A stretch of DNA of 64,000 bases from Phytopythium helicoides (lineage: Eukaryota > Oomycota > Peronosporomycetes > Pythiales > Pythiaceae), in the NCBI GenBank assembly GCA_024867545.1, contig JANFNE010000022.1, forward strand, positions 620,001 to 684,000, read 5' to 3'. A model generated the notes under the pieces. It did not search any database. It was not told the DNA's origin and saw only the letters and a list, made by a program, of their open reading frames with translations. The translations under genes and the position numbers were made by a program. Of the stretch, positions 21,301 to 31,571 are shown piece by piece (the first letter of the stretch is position 1; every line of letters starts with the position of its first letter).

Positions 21301-21888
21301 CAGTTGATGGCTGAACCACTTTTTCACGAATTGCGGACTATCCAGCAGCTTGGATACGAAGTGCACTGCTGCGTGCGCGATACCCACGGCGTCGTTGGGT
21401 TTAGCATCGCAGTTCAGTCGGCGTCCCATCCTACGGGAGAGATCGCACTGTGTATCGACAAGTTTGTGGGCATCCAGTTCCCTGCGTATCTCGAGCGAGA
21501 GCTGTCGCCTTCGACTATTGAGGACTCAATCTTCACGCGTAACATAACATCACTGCAGCGTGCGAAAACGCTTCCAGACGGCACGTTGGGCATCGAGACA
21601 AGTCGGTACTGGGAAGAGATTCAGGCCCGTCGTTACGCATTCACACTGGATCGGCAAGTTGCGGATGCAATAGGTAAGTGCACGGTCGACGGATTGCTTG
21701 AGCACTACAGACGCTGGCTTCTTCCAAATGACGGAAAGGCGAACTGCGAACGGAAGTTGCTCCGCGTGCATATTGTTGGTCAGCGGAGCCCCGCTGTGCC
21801 GCTCGAAAAGCTTGTCGCTGAAGACGAGGTGCCACACATCATTGATGATCTGCGAGCTTACAAGCGCGTCCTGCGGTGCCATTGCTAG
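18399..21888 (+). CDS. Nardilysin / insulin-degrading-enzyme-like M16 metallopeptidase
   Basis: M16A peptidase of about 1160 residues. The inverted zinc motif HxxEH is in GLAHYLEHMLFMGSTKYPDE, with the distal Glu in LRAVESEFNRAKNNDY. Two M16 halves follow, with the C-terminal YFQLGRLD and ELRTIQQLGYEVHCCVRDTH blocks typical of IDE/nardilysin. A Ser/acid-rich insert (SGDGSEAEDGDDENDTDNEG) immediately before the catalytic domain is nardilysin-like and absent from IDE. M16A enzymes degrade peptides up to a few kDa inside a closed chamber. The N-terminal frame (ATG 18399, FRSPADRKNYRLLTLENGLE) and the main frame differ by one base, with the switch near 18570-18600 in low-complexity DNA. No intron of usable length fits, so a one-base indel is likely. 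Confidence 0.85.
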
Positions 21889-22223
21889 GTGATTTTTCTG
21901 CTTGGAAGGTAGAAGCATGTATGTGACCAGGTTCCATCAGTCTATAATAATTATTGCCTTCCTGCTTTGGTTGATCGGTGCTACTCTAGTCTCCGATCGA
22001 GCATTGGTAGTTTCCAGCGTCTTGTGACGATACCGCTCAACGCACTTTCAAGCGCACCGATGAGGGTCCTCTTCAAGCCTGAACATGCCTTAGTCAAAGC
22101 GAGGTAGACGCATGTGGATCAAAATTGCCACTGTCGAGGCACACGTTCAGCGAATGAGCGCAGTGGGGTAAGGCGTTGGTCCTAGAACTTGTTCAGTTTG
22201 CCTTCCGCCGTATCTTTTGCAGC
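21889..22223. other. Convergent intergenic region
   Basis: 335 bp between the peptidase stop and the channel stop. It is AT-richer than the flanks, with ATAATTATTG about 21946-21955, presumably 3' untranslated sequence of both genes. No other signal seen. Confidence 0.4.
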
Positions 22224-24765
22224 TTAGCCATCAAGGGACTCGCCAGCTTGGAACTCGTCGAGATCTCTTTGCGTCACAAACTTCTGCACAGACGGCCGCC
22301 GGCTACTGCTGCTGCTGTTCATGCTTCCACTCAGCATCCTCCTGAATCGAGGAGCTGCTCCACTTCCACCATTTGCGTTTCCGTTTGCTGCGTTTGCTAA
22401 CGACGCTGACGTCGTAAGGGCTGACGCAACTGCGGCAAGAGCAGGCTCACTAGGACAGTGCGAATCACTCGAATCTCTCCTGAGCAAGGTGTGACCGTCG
22501 TTTGAATCTTTCCTGAACAACTGCCGAGCCGTCCGTGACCGAGCGATCTCTCTCAGGGCGTCACCGACAACAAGCTTACGCTCTAGATCCACGAGCTTGG
22601 CGTCGACACTTTCCATGTGCTGGTGGACTCTGGTCTTGATAGTATCTACCTCTGAAGCCACCTGTATCACTTGACCCATAATCGCCTGTAGTGAGCTCTC
22701 GAGTAGAATTGCCCACTCCGGAATGCCTTCGCTAGAGATTAGGTGCTGTTGGTTGGTAGTCGACAACGGTCCTCCCAGGTGCGGTGATGCAGTATAGCTT
22801 GTCCCACTTGCCGATTGACCAGGCTGCTGCACATCTGTTGAGCTCTGTTGCAGTAGCTGAACGTTGCTCAGTCGAGTTGGTGTGCTGCCAACTGTGAATG
22901 TGCTTGAAGGTCCATCCATCGGATGGTTCAATTGATTGGGGTGCCGATGGTGATGATGATAGCTGTGACGGCCATCACTTCCGTCGTCTACCTGAGAAGC
23001 CTCGTCGACTTCTTCGATCGTTGATGTTGGAGGTGCGTGTTGCGGACTGAGTTGATGGGATGACTGAGAAGAAGGCGTCGCCGAGGTGCTTGAGACGACA
23101 CCTGGTATTCGCCGTTTGCTTCGGTTGCTATTGTTCGGCGTCCCACGATCTAGCATGGCGGCATTTTGCAAATTTGTGGCCAGGTCCTCGATCTTGGTGC
23201 GGATATACTCCACGTTGACTTCCATCATCTCGAGCATGGTCATCTGCTTGTCTATTGGATCGCTTACATCTTGTGAATTAATTTGGCGCTTAGCTTGCCG
23301 ATACCTCCTCAATACTTCGAAGACCTTTGTCTCGGCGTGCTGCTGCGCATTGGCAAGGTTTTTCTGTGTCGATGACATTCCCCTCACTCCCGGTTTTCGA
23401 TCCTGCTAATATTTTCCCGAGACTTGCGCTACTACCATGCAGCGCTCCAACTGATGTTGCGGTGCCTTTTCGTCCGTTGACCCTGTCAATTCGGCGCTGG
23501 ATAAACCGCAGCTGCATAAATGCTTGAATGGAACGAGCTGCGTGGTCGTTGAGCAACCTCCGGTTCTCATCTTTCTTCAAGAACGCGTTGACTTTGTGCT
23601 CGGACCTTGTGAGAACCATGTAGTGGCTCATGACTGCGATTGTGATAGCTGTGGTAATGGTGCCCATGATTCCGGCGATGACGGCAAACGCGCGACCAGG
23701 AGCAGTGTGGGGAACGACGTCTCCGTATCCAATGGTGAGGACCGTGACAATGAGCACCCAGAGCGCGTCTTGCAAGGTCATGGGCTGACAACAAGAGCCT
23801 GCAACGAAAGCACACAGAAACCTTTCAACGACAAACAGCGAATATCCCCCGACGGTAATGAGCAGCACGAGGAAGGTGAGGATGAATCGCGTCGGGTGGT
23901 TCTTGAGCGTTGACTTGAGGAAAAAGGCGACCGTAAAGTCTACGTTTGTAAGCGTGCCAATAAACCATCCATTGCTCGAGTTGAACGAGTGTCGGAATTT
24001 GACGAAGCGAACACCGAGCCCGAAGCGCAAGAACATAAGCAAACTGGCGGTGACGACTAGATTTGGCCACCGCGGATCGACGTTTTCCAGTCCTGGAAAC
24101 GGGTGAATGCCTAACACTATCAGCTCCAGTACGAGATTCTTGCGTAGCGACGAATTGAGCAACGTAGCCTTGGGCGGCACGATGTTCTTGATTTTCATGA
24201 CCTCGATCTCACTCGAGTAGAAGCGGTATGTGTAGTAGAGCAGCAGCGCTGTGCTGCACGACATGAGCACTCTCAGCGCGTGCAAAATCATCCAGCCTTC
24301 GGTGCGCGGAGTGGTGACGCCTGCTGCTCGCAGCGACGCTAGACACAATGGGCACGTTGAGTCGGAATTGGTATATCCAGCCACGATGGTCGGGCACGGG
24401 ACTGTCAGCTGGCGTGTGTGTGCGTGCCAAAGGTACTCCATCTGGACGACCATGAGCGCGACGCCGAAGAAGGCGTAGAAGATCTGGAAGCTCGTGTCTC
24501 TGCGTTGAGACTGAACGAGCCTGGCCCTCCGCTCTTGCGCTGATGCGAGTTCCGCGTTCATGGCTGCATTCGCCTCGACCTTGTCGACTGGAGAAGCTCC
24601 GCTATTTTTTGGTGGTGGAGGAGTTGGCTGCTGGACTTGAACCTGCTTGGGTACTGCCTTGTGCACCGGCACAGCTTGTGCGACTGGTCCAGCGTGTGGC
24701 CCAGTTTCCGCCGAGCCCGAGCGCTCGGTCGCGGACAGCGGCACGACTTCATTCCGAGCGTGCAT
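22224..24765 (-). CDS. SK-type (calmodulin-gated-like) potassium channel
   Basis: Two exons, 24765-23482 and 23402-22224, separated by a 79-nt intron that restores the frame; 820 residues. The Pro-rich cytosolic N-terminus (about 110 residues) is followed by six membrane segments with a short voltage-sensor-like region. The pore loop holds the selectivity filter TIGYGDVVP and is followed by S6 (AFAVIAGIMGTITTAITIAV). After S6 a basic helical stretch (RSEHKVNAFLKKDENRRLLN, AARSIQAFMQLRFIQRRIDR) and a coiled coil (VFEVLRRYRQAKRQ) sit where animal SK channels bind calmodulin. The last approximately 300 residues are disordered, with His, Ser and Asn runs. Predicted K+ efflux channel, probably calcium-regulated; calmodulin binding is inference. 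Confidence 0.85.
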
Positions 24766-25210
24766 GTAGCCCGACCGACCGTGTGGGCTCCGTCAACGCT
24801 CAGCTGGCTTGTTGGATGGATTGATCGGCTGGAGAAGACCAGCTAGAGAGATGGCGGCCGTGGCGAGCGCGGCATTCACCCGCCAGGACGAGACGTGGCG
24901 CACGCGGCTCACTCTGCGGAGGTTTCTCCTTGGCAGAGTGCCTCACTGAGCCGCCGTCACCAGCCAAAATAGCCAGCGCTCGCCAACTATCTTTGCATGA
25001 CGGGGTTTCGCCGCTGCTCCCCTATAAATACTGGGCAAGATGGTCCGTCGAGGGCTCCGAGTTGGCTCAGTCGATGTCAACACTATGAAGACTTGCGCAA
25101 CGCGCGCGTGAGGAAACAAAAACGATAAATACTCCGCAAAGGCTTGGGCTGTATTAGAGAGTTCCAGCACCCCCGGTCCTATCCGGCGGTCAAGGCGACG
25201 GCGACTACGT
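24766..25210. other. Intergenic, channel start to RPS15A stop
   Basis: 445 bp. A short plus-strand frame at 24851-24949 starts MAAVASAAFTRQDETWRTRL (32 codons); it could be a first exon or tiny peptide but has no continuation. Both flanking genes are on the minus strand, so this holds the 3' end of RPS15A and the channel promoter. Confidence 0.3.
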
Positions 25211-25603
25211 CTAGTAGAAGAAGCCAATGACCTTGCCACCCGTGTGCTTTCGGCGGGCCTCGTGGTGGTCCATGATGCCGTACGTGGTGCTCATGACGAT
25301 GTGGCCGAACTGGCGCGAGGGCAGCAGGTTGTTGATCCACTTCTCGTACTCGCCGAGCTTAATGTCGAAGCGGGGCGAGATGACACCGCACTTGTTGATG
25401 CGGCCCTTGAGCTCCACGACGATCTTGCCGGCGCGGTGGTCGTCGACGATCTCGAACTCGCCGATGTAGCCGTTCTTCTGCATGACCTGCAGGAACTTGA
25501 CGATCACCTTGCTCGACGGGCGCACGAGCACCTGGCGCTTGCCGCGCTTCTCGGCGTTGTAGATGGTCTTAAGGCAGTCGGACAGCACACTCATGCGCAC
25601 CAT
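25211..25603 (-). CDS. RPS15A: 40S ribosomal protein S15a (uS8)
   Basis: 130 residues, exactly the usual eukaryotic length, single exon. Starts [20 protein letters not shown], with the family blocks [58 protein letters not shown], and ends [10 protein letters not shown] core small-subunit protein that contacts 18S rRNA in the central domain. No frame problems. Confidence 0.98.
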   Translation of the reverse strand: MVRMSVLSDCLKTIYNAEKRGKRQVLVRPSSKVIVKFLQVMQKNGYIGEFEIVDDHRAGKIVVELKGRINKCGVISPRFDIKLGEYEKWINNLLPSRQFGHIVMSTTYGIMDHHEARRKHTGGKVIGFFY

Positions 25604-26109
25604 GGCTGTTCATCACCAGTCGAAATGTTAGACAACCACCCGTACAGCCAAGGACTTCCGCCGCGACTCGACCCCGCCCCGCGCTCGCTCTGAGGCGAGC
25701 CGCGAGGCCGGGGAGTCAACGGCGGATCCTCCACGAGCCGCAGCGCAGCACCGCGTCACGAGCCTCGCGCAGGTCGGAGGCTCGCGACGCGGCGCTGCGC
25801 TGCGGCTGCTGGCGCTCGGCGCGAGGGCCGAGAGCCGAAGGACATGCGCGCGACGCGAGGGCGCGACCCGAGGGCAGCTCCACGTACTTGCTGGATGGGG
25901 AGCAGGGAGTTCCGGGTCGCAAGCGCTGGAGGTTCGGAAGTGCCGCGCGCTGGTGGCGCATGAGCCCAGGCGGCGGCCATGGCAGCCAGTCGATCGGAGC
26001 TGCTGGTAAAAAGGAAGGGTTGTTACGTAAAAAGTGTTTTTACGAGCGCACAAGTTGAAGCGAACGGGACGGATGGCTACACGGTAACAGGTCGTCAACA
26101 CATGTGGAG
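25604..26109. other. GC-rich intergenic region upstream of RPS15A
   Basis: About 500 bp holding the RPS15A promoter and the 3' end of the secreted-protein gene. Several overlapping minus-strand frames (for example 25716-25961) are open but have the Arg/Ala/Pro-rich composition of non-coding GC-rich DNA. None is called. Confidence 0.35.
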
Positions 26110-26550
26110 CTACTGCTGCTGGCACTGCAACGCGCCGTACACGTTGCACTTGGGGATGCGGTTGCGCGCACAGTAGAGCGTGAGCAGGCAGATGCCGTTG
26201 CAGTGGACCCCGCCGTTGGCCACCGCCGCACTCGGGCACTTGCACTGCTTGGCGCACGCAGCCGCGCTGCTGCTGTCACTGTCGTTGTTGCACCAGAGCT
26301 GGCAGTCGGCCGTCGACGCGCTCAGCGACCGTGGACGGCAGTGGAGGAAATCACACAAGGAGTTGTCAGCAGTCGAAGCCGGCGTTGGCGTGGGAGTTGG
26401 CGTTGGCGTGGGGGTTGGCGTGGGAGCTGGCGTTGGCGTAGAGTCGGCGTCGTCCAGGTCTTTCGAGTCCCGCAGCAGTCGTTCGCCACTCGACGTGAAG
26501 CCCAGCAACACGAGACATAGCAGGAAGGTAGCGAGGCGGAGGAGCTGCAT
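26110..26550 (-). CDS. Secreted Cys-rich protein with RLLR motif (candidate effector-like)
   Basis: 146 residues from the ATG at 26550 (an upstream extension in frame is not needed and would bury the signal). Residues 1-21 form a clear signal peptide (MQLLRLATFLLCLVLLGFTS). RLLR occurs at 24-27 followed by an acidic run (DSKDLDDAD), the arrangement seen in RXLR proteins of oomycetes, although the motif is unusually close to the cleavage site. A (Pro-Thr)n linker covers about 38-58, then a Cys-rich C-terminus with 12 cysteines (an even number, compatible with six disulfides). No enzyme motif. A secreted or host-translocated role is inference; the RXLR match could be chance. Confidence 0.6.
   Translation of the reverse strand: MQLLRLATFLLCLVLLGFTSSGERLLRDSKDLDDADSTPTPAPTPTPTPTPTPTPTPASTADNSLCDFLHCRPRSLSASTADCQLWCNNDSDSSSAAACAKQCKCPSAAVANGGVHCNGICLLTLYCARNRIPKCNVYGALQCQQQ
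26386..26445 (-). repeat. Pro-Thr coding microsatellite
   Basis: Imperfect hexamer/dodecamer array (GTTGGC/GTGGGA variants on the plus strand) encoding the (PT)n linker of the secreted protein. Repeat-length variation would change linker length only. Confidence 0.7.
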
Positions 26551-26736
26551 CGGCACGATGGAGAAGACGAGACGTTTTCTGTGTGAGGGTTTGCCAACCG
26601 ACGAGTGCCTTGCTATCATTAGCTCGATGTCGGTCACGACATGTTGAGGAGGAAACACCCACAAATGATGCAATCCAAACAAAGTTTGCTCAATACAACG
26701 ACATCGGCATGTACACACGCTGAGTGCAAACGAAGC

Positions 26737-27279
26737 TCACGTCTTGTTGGTCGCCGCAGCGCTGCCGCTTGGCATTGGATACGCCATCATGACATACATG
26801 CCATGCTCACTCGCGGACCGCATCGCGCTGTTGGTGAGTGCGTCGATCAGACTCAAAGTCTGTGACTTCGATGTATCATCCAGAGTTTCCTCCTCTTCCT
26901 TCATCATCTTGGAGCTCGCTCCAGCCTCCCTGCCCGATGTCTTCGCCTTCAACGCCTTCCTGCCATTGCCCACCTCCTTTGCCTTGGCGATCCTCGCACT
27001 TCGACGCAGCTGGCTCAATTTCTTTTTGGCGAGCGCCTGGCGTTGAAGTTGGCGGCGACGGCGGCTGCTTTCGATCCGCCGCTTGATCATCAATGCCGTT
27101 GCCGAGAGCTCCGGGGGCTCGGAGGCGATAGGCGAAGCGGAGGAGAGTGGGGTATCGGTCGGAACGGAAGCAGTCGGGATGTCGGCTGGCTCACCAGTCG
27201 ACAGAGGCTCTGGTGGAGTCAGCGAGATGCCAGCAGCAGGAGCAGCAGTGGTCGGCATGTCGCTCGAGGCTACCCCCAT
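26737..27279 (-). CDS. Hypothetical basic, low-complexity protein
   Basis: 180 residues, single frame. The N-terminal 60 are Pro/Ser/Thr-rich, the middle is strongly basic and helical (IKRRIESSRRRRQLQRQALA, KKKLSQLRRSARIAKAKEVG), and the C-terminus has MMKEEEETLDD followed by SLIDALTNSAMRSASEHGMY. Basic patches could serve as nuclear localisation signals. No recognised domain. It lies between the secreted-protein gene and the NHE pair. The frame is open upstream only to a stop shortly before, so the ATG at 27279 is the natural start, but an additional 5' exon is not excluded. Confidence 0.45.
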   Translation of the reverse strand: MGVASSDMPTTAAPAAGISLTPPEPLSTGEPADIPTASVPTDTPLSSASPIASEPPELSATALMIKRRIESSRRRRQLQRQALAKKKLSQLRRSARIAKAKEVGNGRKALKAKTSGREAGASSKMMKEEEETLDDTSKSQTLSLIDALTNSAMRSASEHGMYVMMAYPMPSGSAAATNKT

Positions 27280-27534
27280 TGGTCCGGCTGGACGCGAGTC
27301 TTCAAGTCGAGATACTGCAAGCTGCGTTCGCGAGATCCGTCAGCGTCATGGAAGATTTCCAAATGGGCTGGGGAAGCCACTTCCTCGCGTCGATCCGACA
27401 GTTGGAGCACCAAACTGGGACCCGACGAGCGTATCGAACGCGCCAACATGACGACAACTTCAACGTGAACTCGTACAAGCTCTCGGCGAAAAAAAAATCT
27501 GCTTACCACGACGGCAACACTGGTTGTGCTAGAT

Positions 27535-29341
27535 CTACTCCTCGTCATCCCATGGCATCAGGTTGGCGACGGCCTGGTCCTCGGCAGCCGGTCGTGGACG
27601 TCCTCCAAAGATCGGCTTCAGGTATGTCTCGTCCAGCGCAACCCACGCGGCTCGGACACTGCGCAGACCTGGAGGAGAAACCAATGGCGGCGGTGGCGTC
27701 GGAATGTATAAAAGTGGTCGCTGCTCCGGGATGCCGTGCATAGTCTCTTCTCCGCGAATTTCTCCATCCCCAGTCGTCCGCTCACAGCTCTCTTCGTTCA
27801 TGGGCGGTCCAGGAGCTAGCTTTAACACTCGAAGCAATGGGCCGATCAGCATGCCAAAAACGACCGACGTGAGCAACACGCTGAAGATGGTCGAGCTCCG
27901 GATCAGTGCTGCGTGACTCGGCTCGTGTGTTTTCGTATTCAGCGCGAGGGCAAACGCGACGGCCCCTCGCAGTCCCGAAAACCAAATGACTAGCATATAG
28001 CGAAACGTGATCTTGTTGCGCGTCGATCGCCAGCAGTTGGCCATGGCGCAGAGCGGAAATACACTGCAGGCGCGAGCAGCGAGCGTGGCTCCGAAGCTGC
28101 CGAGGATGAAGCGCCAATTCCAGCGGAACTCGTCCCAGTACGAGATGACGCTGATGCCGAGGTACAAGAAGATGAAGTTCTCGGCCAAGAACGCAAGAGT
28201 CGACAGTAGATGCTTGAACGCGAACGCACTCGCCTTCGACACGTTGTGCGTGTGGTAATGCCGAATGAATACCCCACTGAAGAACACTGCCAGGATTCCG
28301 CTCAGCTTCGTGAGCTCGGCAGCCACATAACTCGCGTATGCGGAGAGCAGAAGCGTCGAGATCTCGTACGTTGGATGCTGCCGGAGTACTGGATCGGCAT
28401 GCCGAAGGAGGTAAGCTGACGCGTAGCAAATTGTTCCAGAAAGGATTACCGAGCCGAGGATGATGCCCACAAGTTTAAACGAGAGCCATCCCATTAGCTC
28501 CGCGTTTACTTGAGCGTCTTCGCTCATGGCTGCTTGCTGGAACAGCGTGAACAATACAATCGCTGAGCGATTGATGTGCAACAAGGATGCAGTTAGTTCG
28601 TATGCAAATGGATCCGACGAACTTCAGAGATGGAGTAGCACGAACCGGCTGCGTCATTGAGTACACTTTCGCCAAACACCAAATTGAACAGCATGGGTGG
28701 AGCGTGGCATTTCTTGAGCACAAGCAGCGTCGTGACAGGGTCAACAGCTGAGATCAGTGCCCCGTACATGAACGCCTCTGCAGCCGTCAGTGGCGGTGTA
28801 AGCTCCATCGACGACAGCCAGATGAGAATACCACCGGTAGCAAACGCGGCTACTAGCGTTCCGCCGATTGCAAGTAGCAGGATCGCCATGAAGTTGGAGA
28901 AAAAACCCTTGCGCTGAGTGTTCACGCCTGCCTCGAAGATGATCGGTGGTAGCAGTCCGAAGAATAGAGTCTGCGGATCTAACCCTGCTTCCGACGCACG
29001 CTGTGCAAAGGCGGCGGTTAGAGCTGCAGATGTGAATCAACAAGGTGATGTAGAGCTCAAAGCGTACGCGCTTGGAAAGATAGTTTATCACAGCGCCGCA
29101 CTGGCAAACACCGATCTTCCTCCATCAGCTCGCTGTGCAAATACACACCAGCCATAGCTAGATCACGTACCACGAGACCGAGAAAAATCGCCCACGAAGA
29201 AGTGGAGATAAGGGGCACTCGGTGCTGCCGATCGATACGATAAGCCACACTCACGAGCGCCAGCTGGGCGGCTGCATAAAGAAGCAGCTCTCCTCCTGCC
29301 CATAGCCTCTGGGTCTCTTCCTTGACGATCACGTCCGTCAT
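27535..29341 (-). CDS. Na+/H+ exchanger, CPA1/NHE family (copy A)
   Basis: Four exons: 29341-29171, micro-exon 29100-29068 (33 nt), 29000-28646 and 28562-27535; introns 70, 67 and 83 nt; 528 residues. About 12 membrane helices with family hallmarks: LFFGLLPPIIFEAGV, AVDPVTTLLVLKK-type block, FGESVLNDAAAIVLFTLF (spliced across the last intron), FFSGVFIRHYH, AFLAENFIFLYLG and WFSGLRGAVAFALALN. It exchanges cytosolic or organellar H+ for Na+ (or K+). The short C-terminal tail suits an organellar/plasma NHE of the protist type. It is a tandem paralog of copy B immediately upstream. Splice sites were fixed by alignment of the two copies. Confidence 0.92.
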
Positions 29342-29879
29342 GCTGCGTTACTTGCTTTCTGTCAATGCCAAAATCTCGTTTGGTGTGTTGAGAAGCGAGA
29401 CGCGGCGCGGAGTCTTCTATGAGAGAATCAACGGTGCCAGTAAGCAGCGCTCGGATTCATTATGAGGCCACAAGTGGCGCTATCGGGGTTTCTGCTAGTA
29501 CAGCTGCTGCTCTTCTTGCGCTTCGACGCTCATCAAGCGACGCTTCTTGGTCATCGATATGGCAATAGTGCAAGAAGAGCAACAATTGCACCTCGCAACC
29601 AACAGAAAGGTGAGATGGTGCTTAAGTTCGTCCACCAAGGCAAGACATCTTCGCCTCTTGTACAGTAGTAGGTTGATCGGGACTGGCACCAAGTGGCCCC
29701 TGCATCGGTCGCGTTGTGAACGGAATTTCATGTGAGCTCGTTTTCGAAGTGGAATTGATTTTGACATATACATGCTCACGTGCTGCTGACTGCATGAAAG
29801 TGGTGTGTGCCCACTACTCGTTGGGCCATGACTTGTTGTTTACAGCATTTACAAAGTCCAGTTTGAGTCTCATGGCTGC
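29342..29879. other. Region between the two NHE genes
   Basis: 538 bp: promoter of copy A and 3' end of copy B. It also contains a 68-codon plus-strand frame with a signal-peptide-like start, listed separately. No repeat or RNA gene seen. Confidence 0.35.
29462..29668 (+). CDS. Possible small secreted peptide
   Basis: 68 residues: a hydrophobic N-terminus (MRPQVALSGFLLVQLLLFLR) resembling a signal peptide or membrane anchor, then a basic tail (RRATIAPRNQQKGE). It is the only coding-like element on the plus strand between the NHE genes. No cysteines in the tail, no homolog recognised. It could easily be chance. Confidence 0.25.
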   Translation: MRPQVALSGFLLVQLLLFLRFDAHQATLLGHRYGNSARRATIAPRNQQKGEMVLKFVHQGKTSSPLVQ

Positions 29880-31571
29880 TCAGTCTCCAGGCTGCCACTG
29901 AGTCACACCCGAGTTGCTGAGCGCACGCGGACGGCCACCAAATAATGGCTTCAGGTACTGCTCGTCCAGCTCAATCCACGCCGTGTGCACACTTCGCGAG
30001 CCTGGGGGTGTGGCAACCAGCCCCAACAGCGGAGTCTGCTCGGAATCGGTCGACTTCCAGCCATTCCCACTGTTGATCGACTGTGGGGGAGCTCCATTTG
30101 TCTTCTTGTCGTCACTACCCGTGAGGTTAAGGCATGCCAAGAGCGGTCCAGTTGCCATTCCCAAAAACACGGTCGTGAAAAGCACAATGGCCAGCGTGGA
30201 ACTCTTGATGATGGCAGCATGGCTAGGATCGCTAGTTGTAACATTGAGCGCGAGTGCGAACGCAATCGCACCGCGCAGACCCGAGAACCAGATGACGAAC
30301 TGGTGCTTGAATGGAATCTTGCTGCGAGGAGACCGACCGATATTCGCGAGCGAGCAGAGTGGGAACGTATTGAATGCACGTGCGACGAGGCATGCGCCAA
30401 AGCTCGCTACCACGAACGGCCAGTTCCAGAGGAACGACTGGCGGTACGCAATGAGGCTGATGCCCAAGTACAGGTAGATGAAGTTCTCGGCCAGAAACGC
30501 GATGGTCGAGAGCAAATGGTCGAATGCGAACGCGCTGCCCTTCGAGATGTTGTACATGTGGTAGTGCCGGATGAAGACCCCGCTGAAGAAGACGGCGAGA
30601 ATACCGCTGAGCTGGAACAAATCAGCCGCCAAGTAGCTTGCGTACGATGATAGTAGGATGATCGAGATCTCGTACGTCGGGTGCTCGCGTAGTGAAGGGT
30701 CTGAGTGGCGCAGGAGGTAGGCAGACGAATAGCAGATGGCTCCCGAGAGCGCGATCGAGCCGATGATGATGCCGATGAGCTGCAGCGTCATGACGACTCC
30801 CGTCTGCACGTCGACGTCGGTGTCACCTGACTCGATGAGCCGCTGGAAGAGCGTGAAGAGCACGATGGCGACGGCGTCATTGAGCACACTCTCGCCGAAG
30901 ACCAGGTTGAAGAGCAGCGACGGCGCGTTGCACTTTTTGAAGACGAGCAGTGTGGCGACCGGGTCGATGGCCGAGACGAGCGACCCGTAGAGGAAAGCCT
31001 CGGCCGAGGAGAGCAGCGGGATTATGCCGGCGGCGCCGAGCGCGAGCAGCAGCCCGCCCGTGACGAAGGTGGCGATGAGCGTGCCGCCAATGGCGAGCAG
31101 CAGGATGGCTGCGAAGTTGGAGAAGAAGCCCTTGCGCTGCGTGTTGAAGCCCGCCTCGAGGATAATGGGCGGCAGCAGCCCGAAGAAGAGGATCTGTGGG
31201 TCCAGCCCGGCCTCGTGCGCGCGCTGTCACCACGCAAGCTCTCGTTCGTCAGTGCGAAACTCGCAGCCAGGAGAGCGCGCGTGGGTGACTCACCGCCTGC
31301 GACACGAGCTCCAGCAGTCCGCCGCACTGGTGTCGACACGAGCACAGAGAGCGTTAGCGAGCGAGCGCCGCGGGGAGCGAGGCGCGGCACGCACGAGGAG
31401 CCCGAAGAAAATGGCGTAGGCGGACGTGGAGAGCAGCGGCGCCTGCTGCCGGCGGTCGATGCGGTACGCGACGTTAACCAGCACCAGTTGGATGGCCGCG
31501 CACACGAGCAGCTCGCTGCCGGTCCAGCGCTTCTGTGTCTCCTCGTCGCTGGCGTCTTCCATCGCGGCCAT
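29880..31571 (-). CDS. Na+/H+ exchanger, CPA1/NHE family (copy B)
   Basis: Three exons: 31571-31395, micro-exon 31326-31294 (33 nt, CGGLLELVSQA) and 31223-29880; 517 residues. Same hallmarks as copy A: LFFGLLPPIILEAGF, SAIDPVATLLVFKKC, FGESVLNDAVAIVLFTLF, GVFIRHYHMYNISKG, FLAENFIYLYLG and FSGLRGAIAFALALN. Unlike copy A it has no intron at VLNDA. An upstream ATG (31571) and a second (31562) are both possible starts. It lies 538 bp upstream of copy A, same strand, a tandem duplication old enough for clear amino-acid divergence. Confidence 0.92.
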
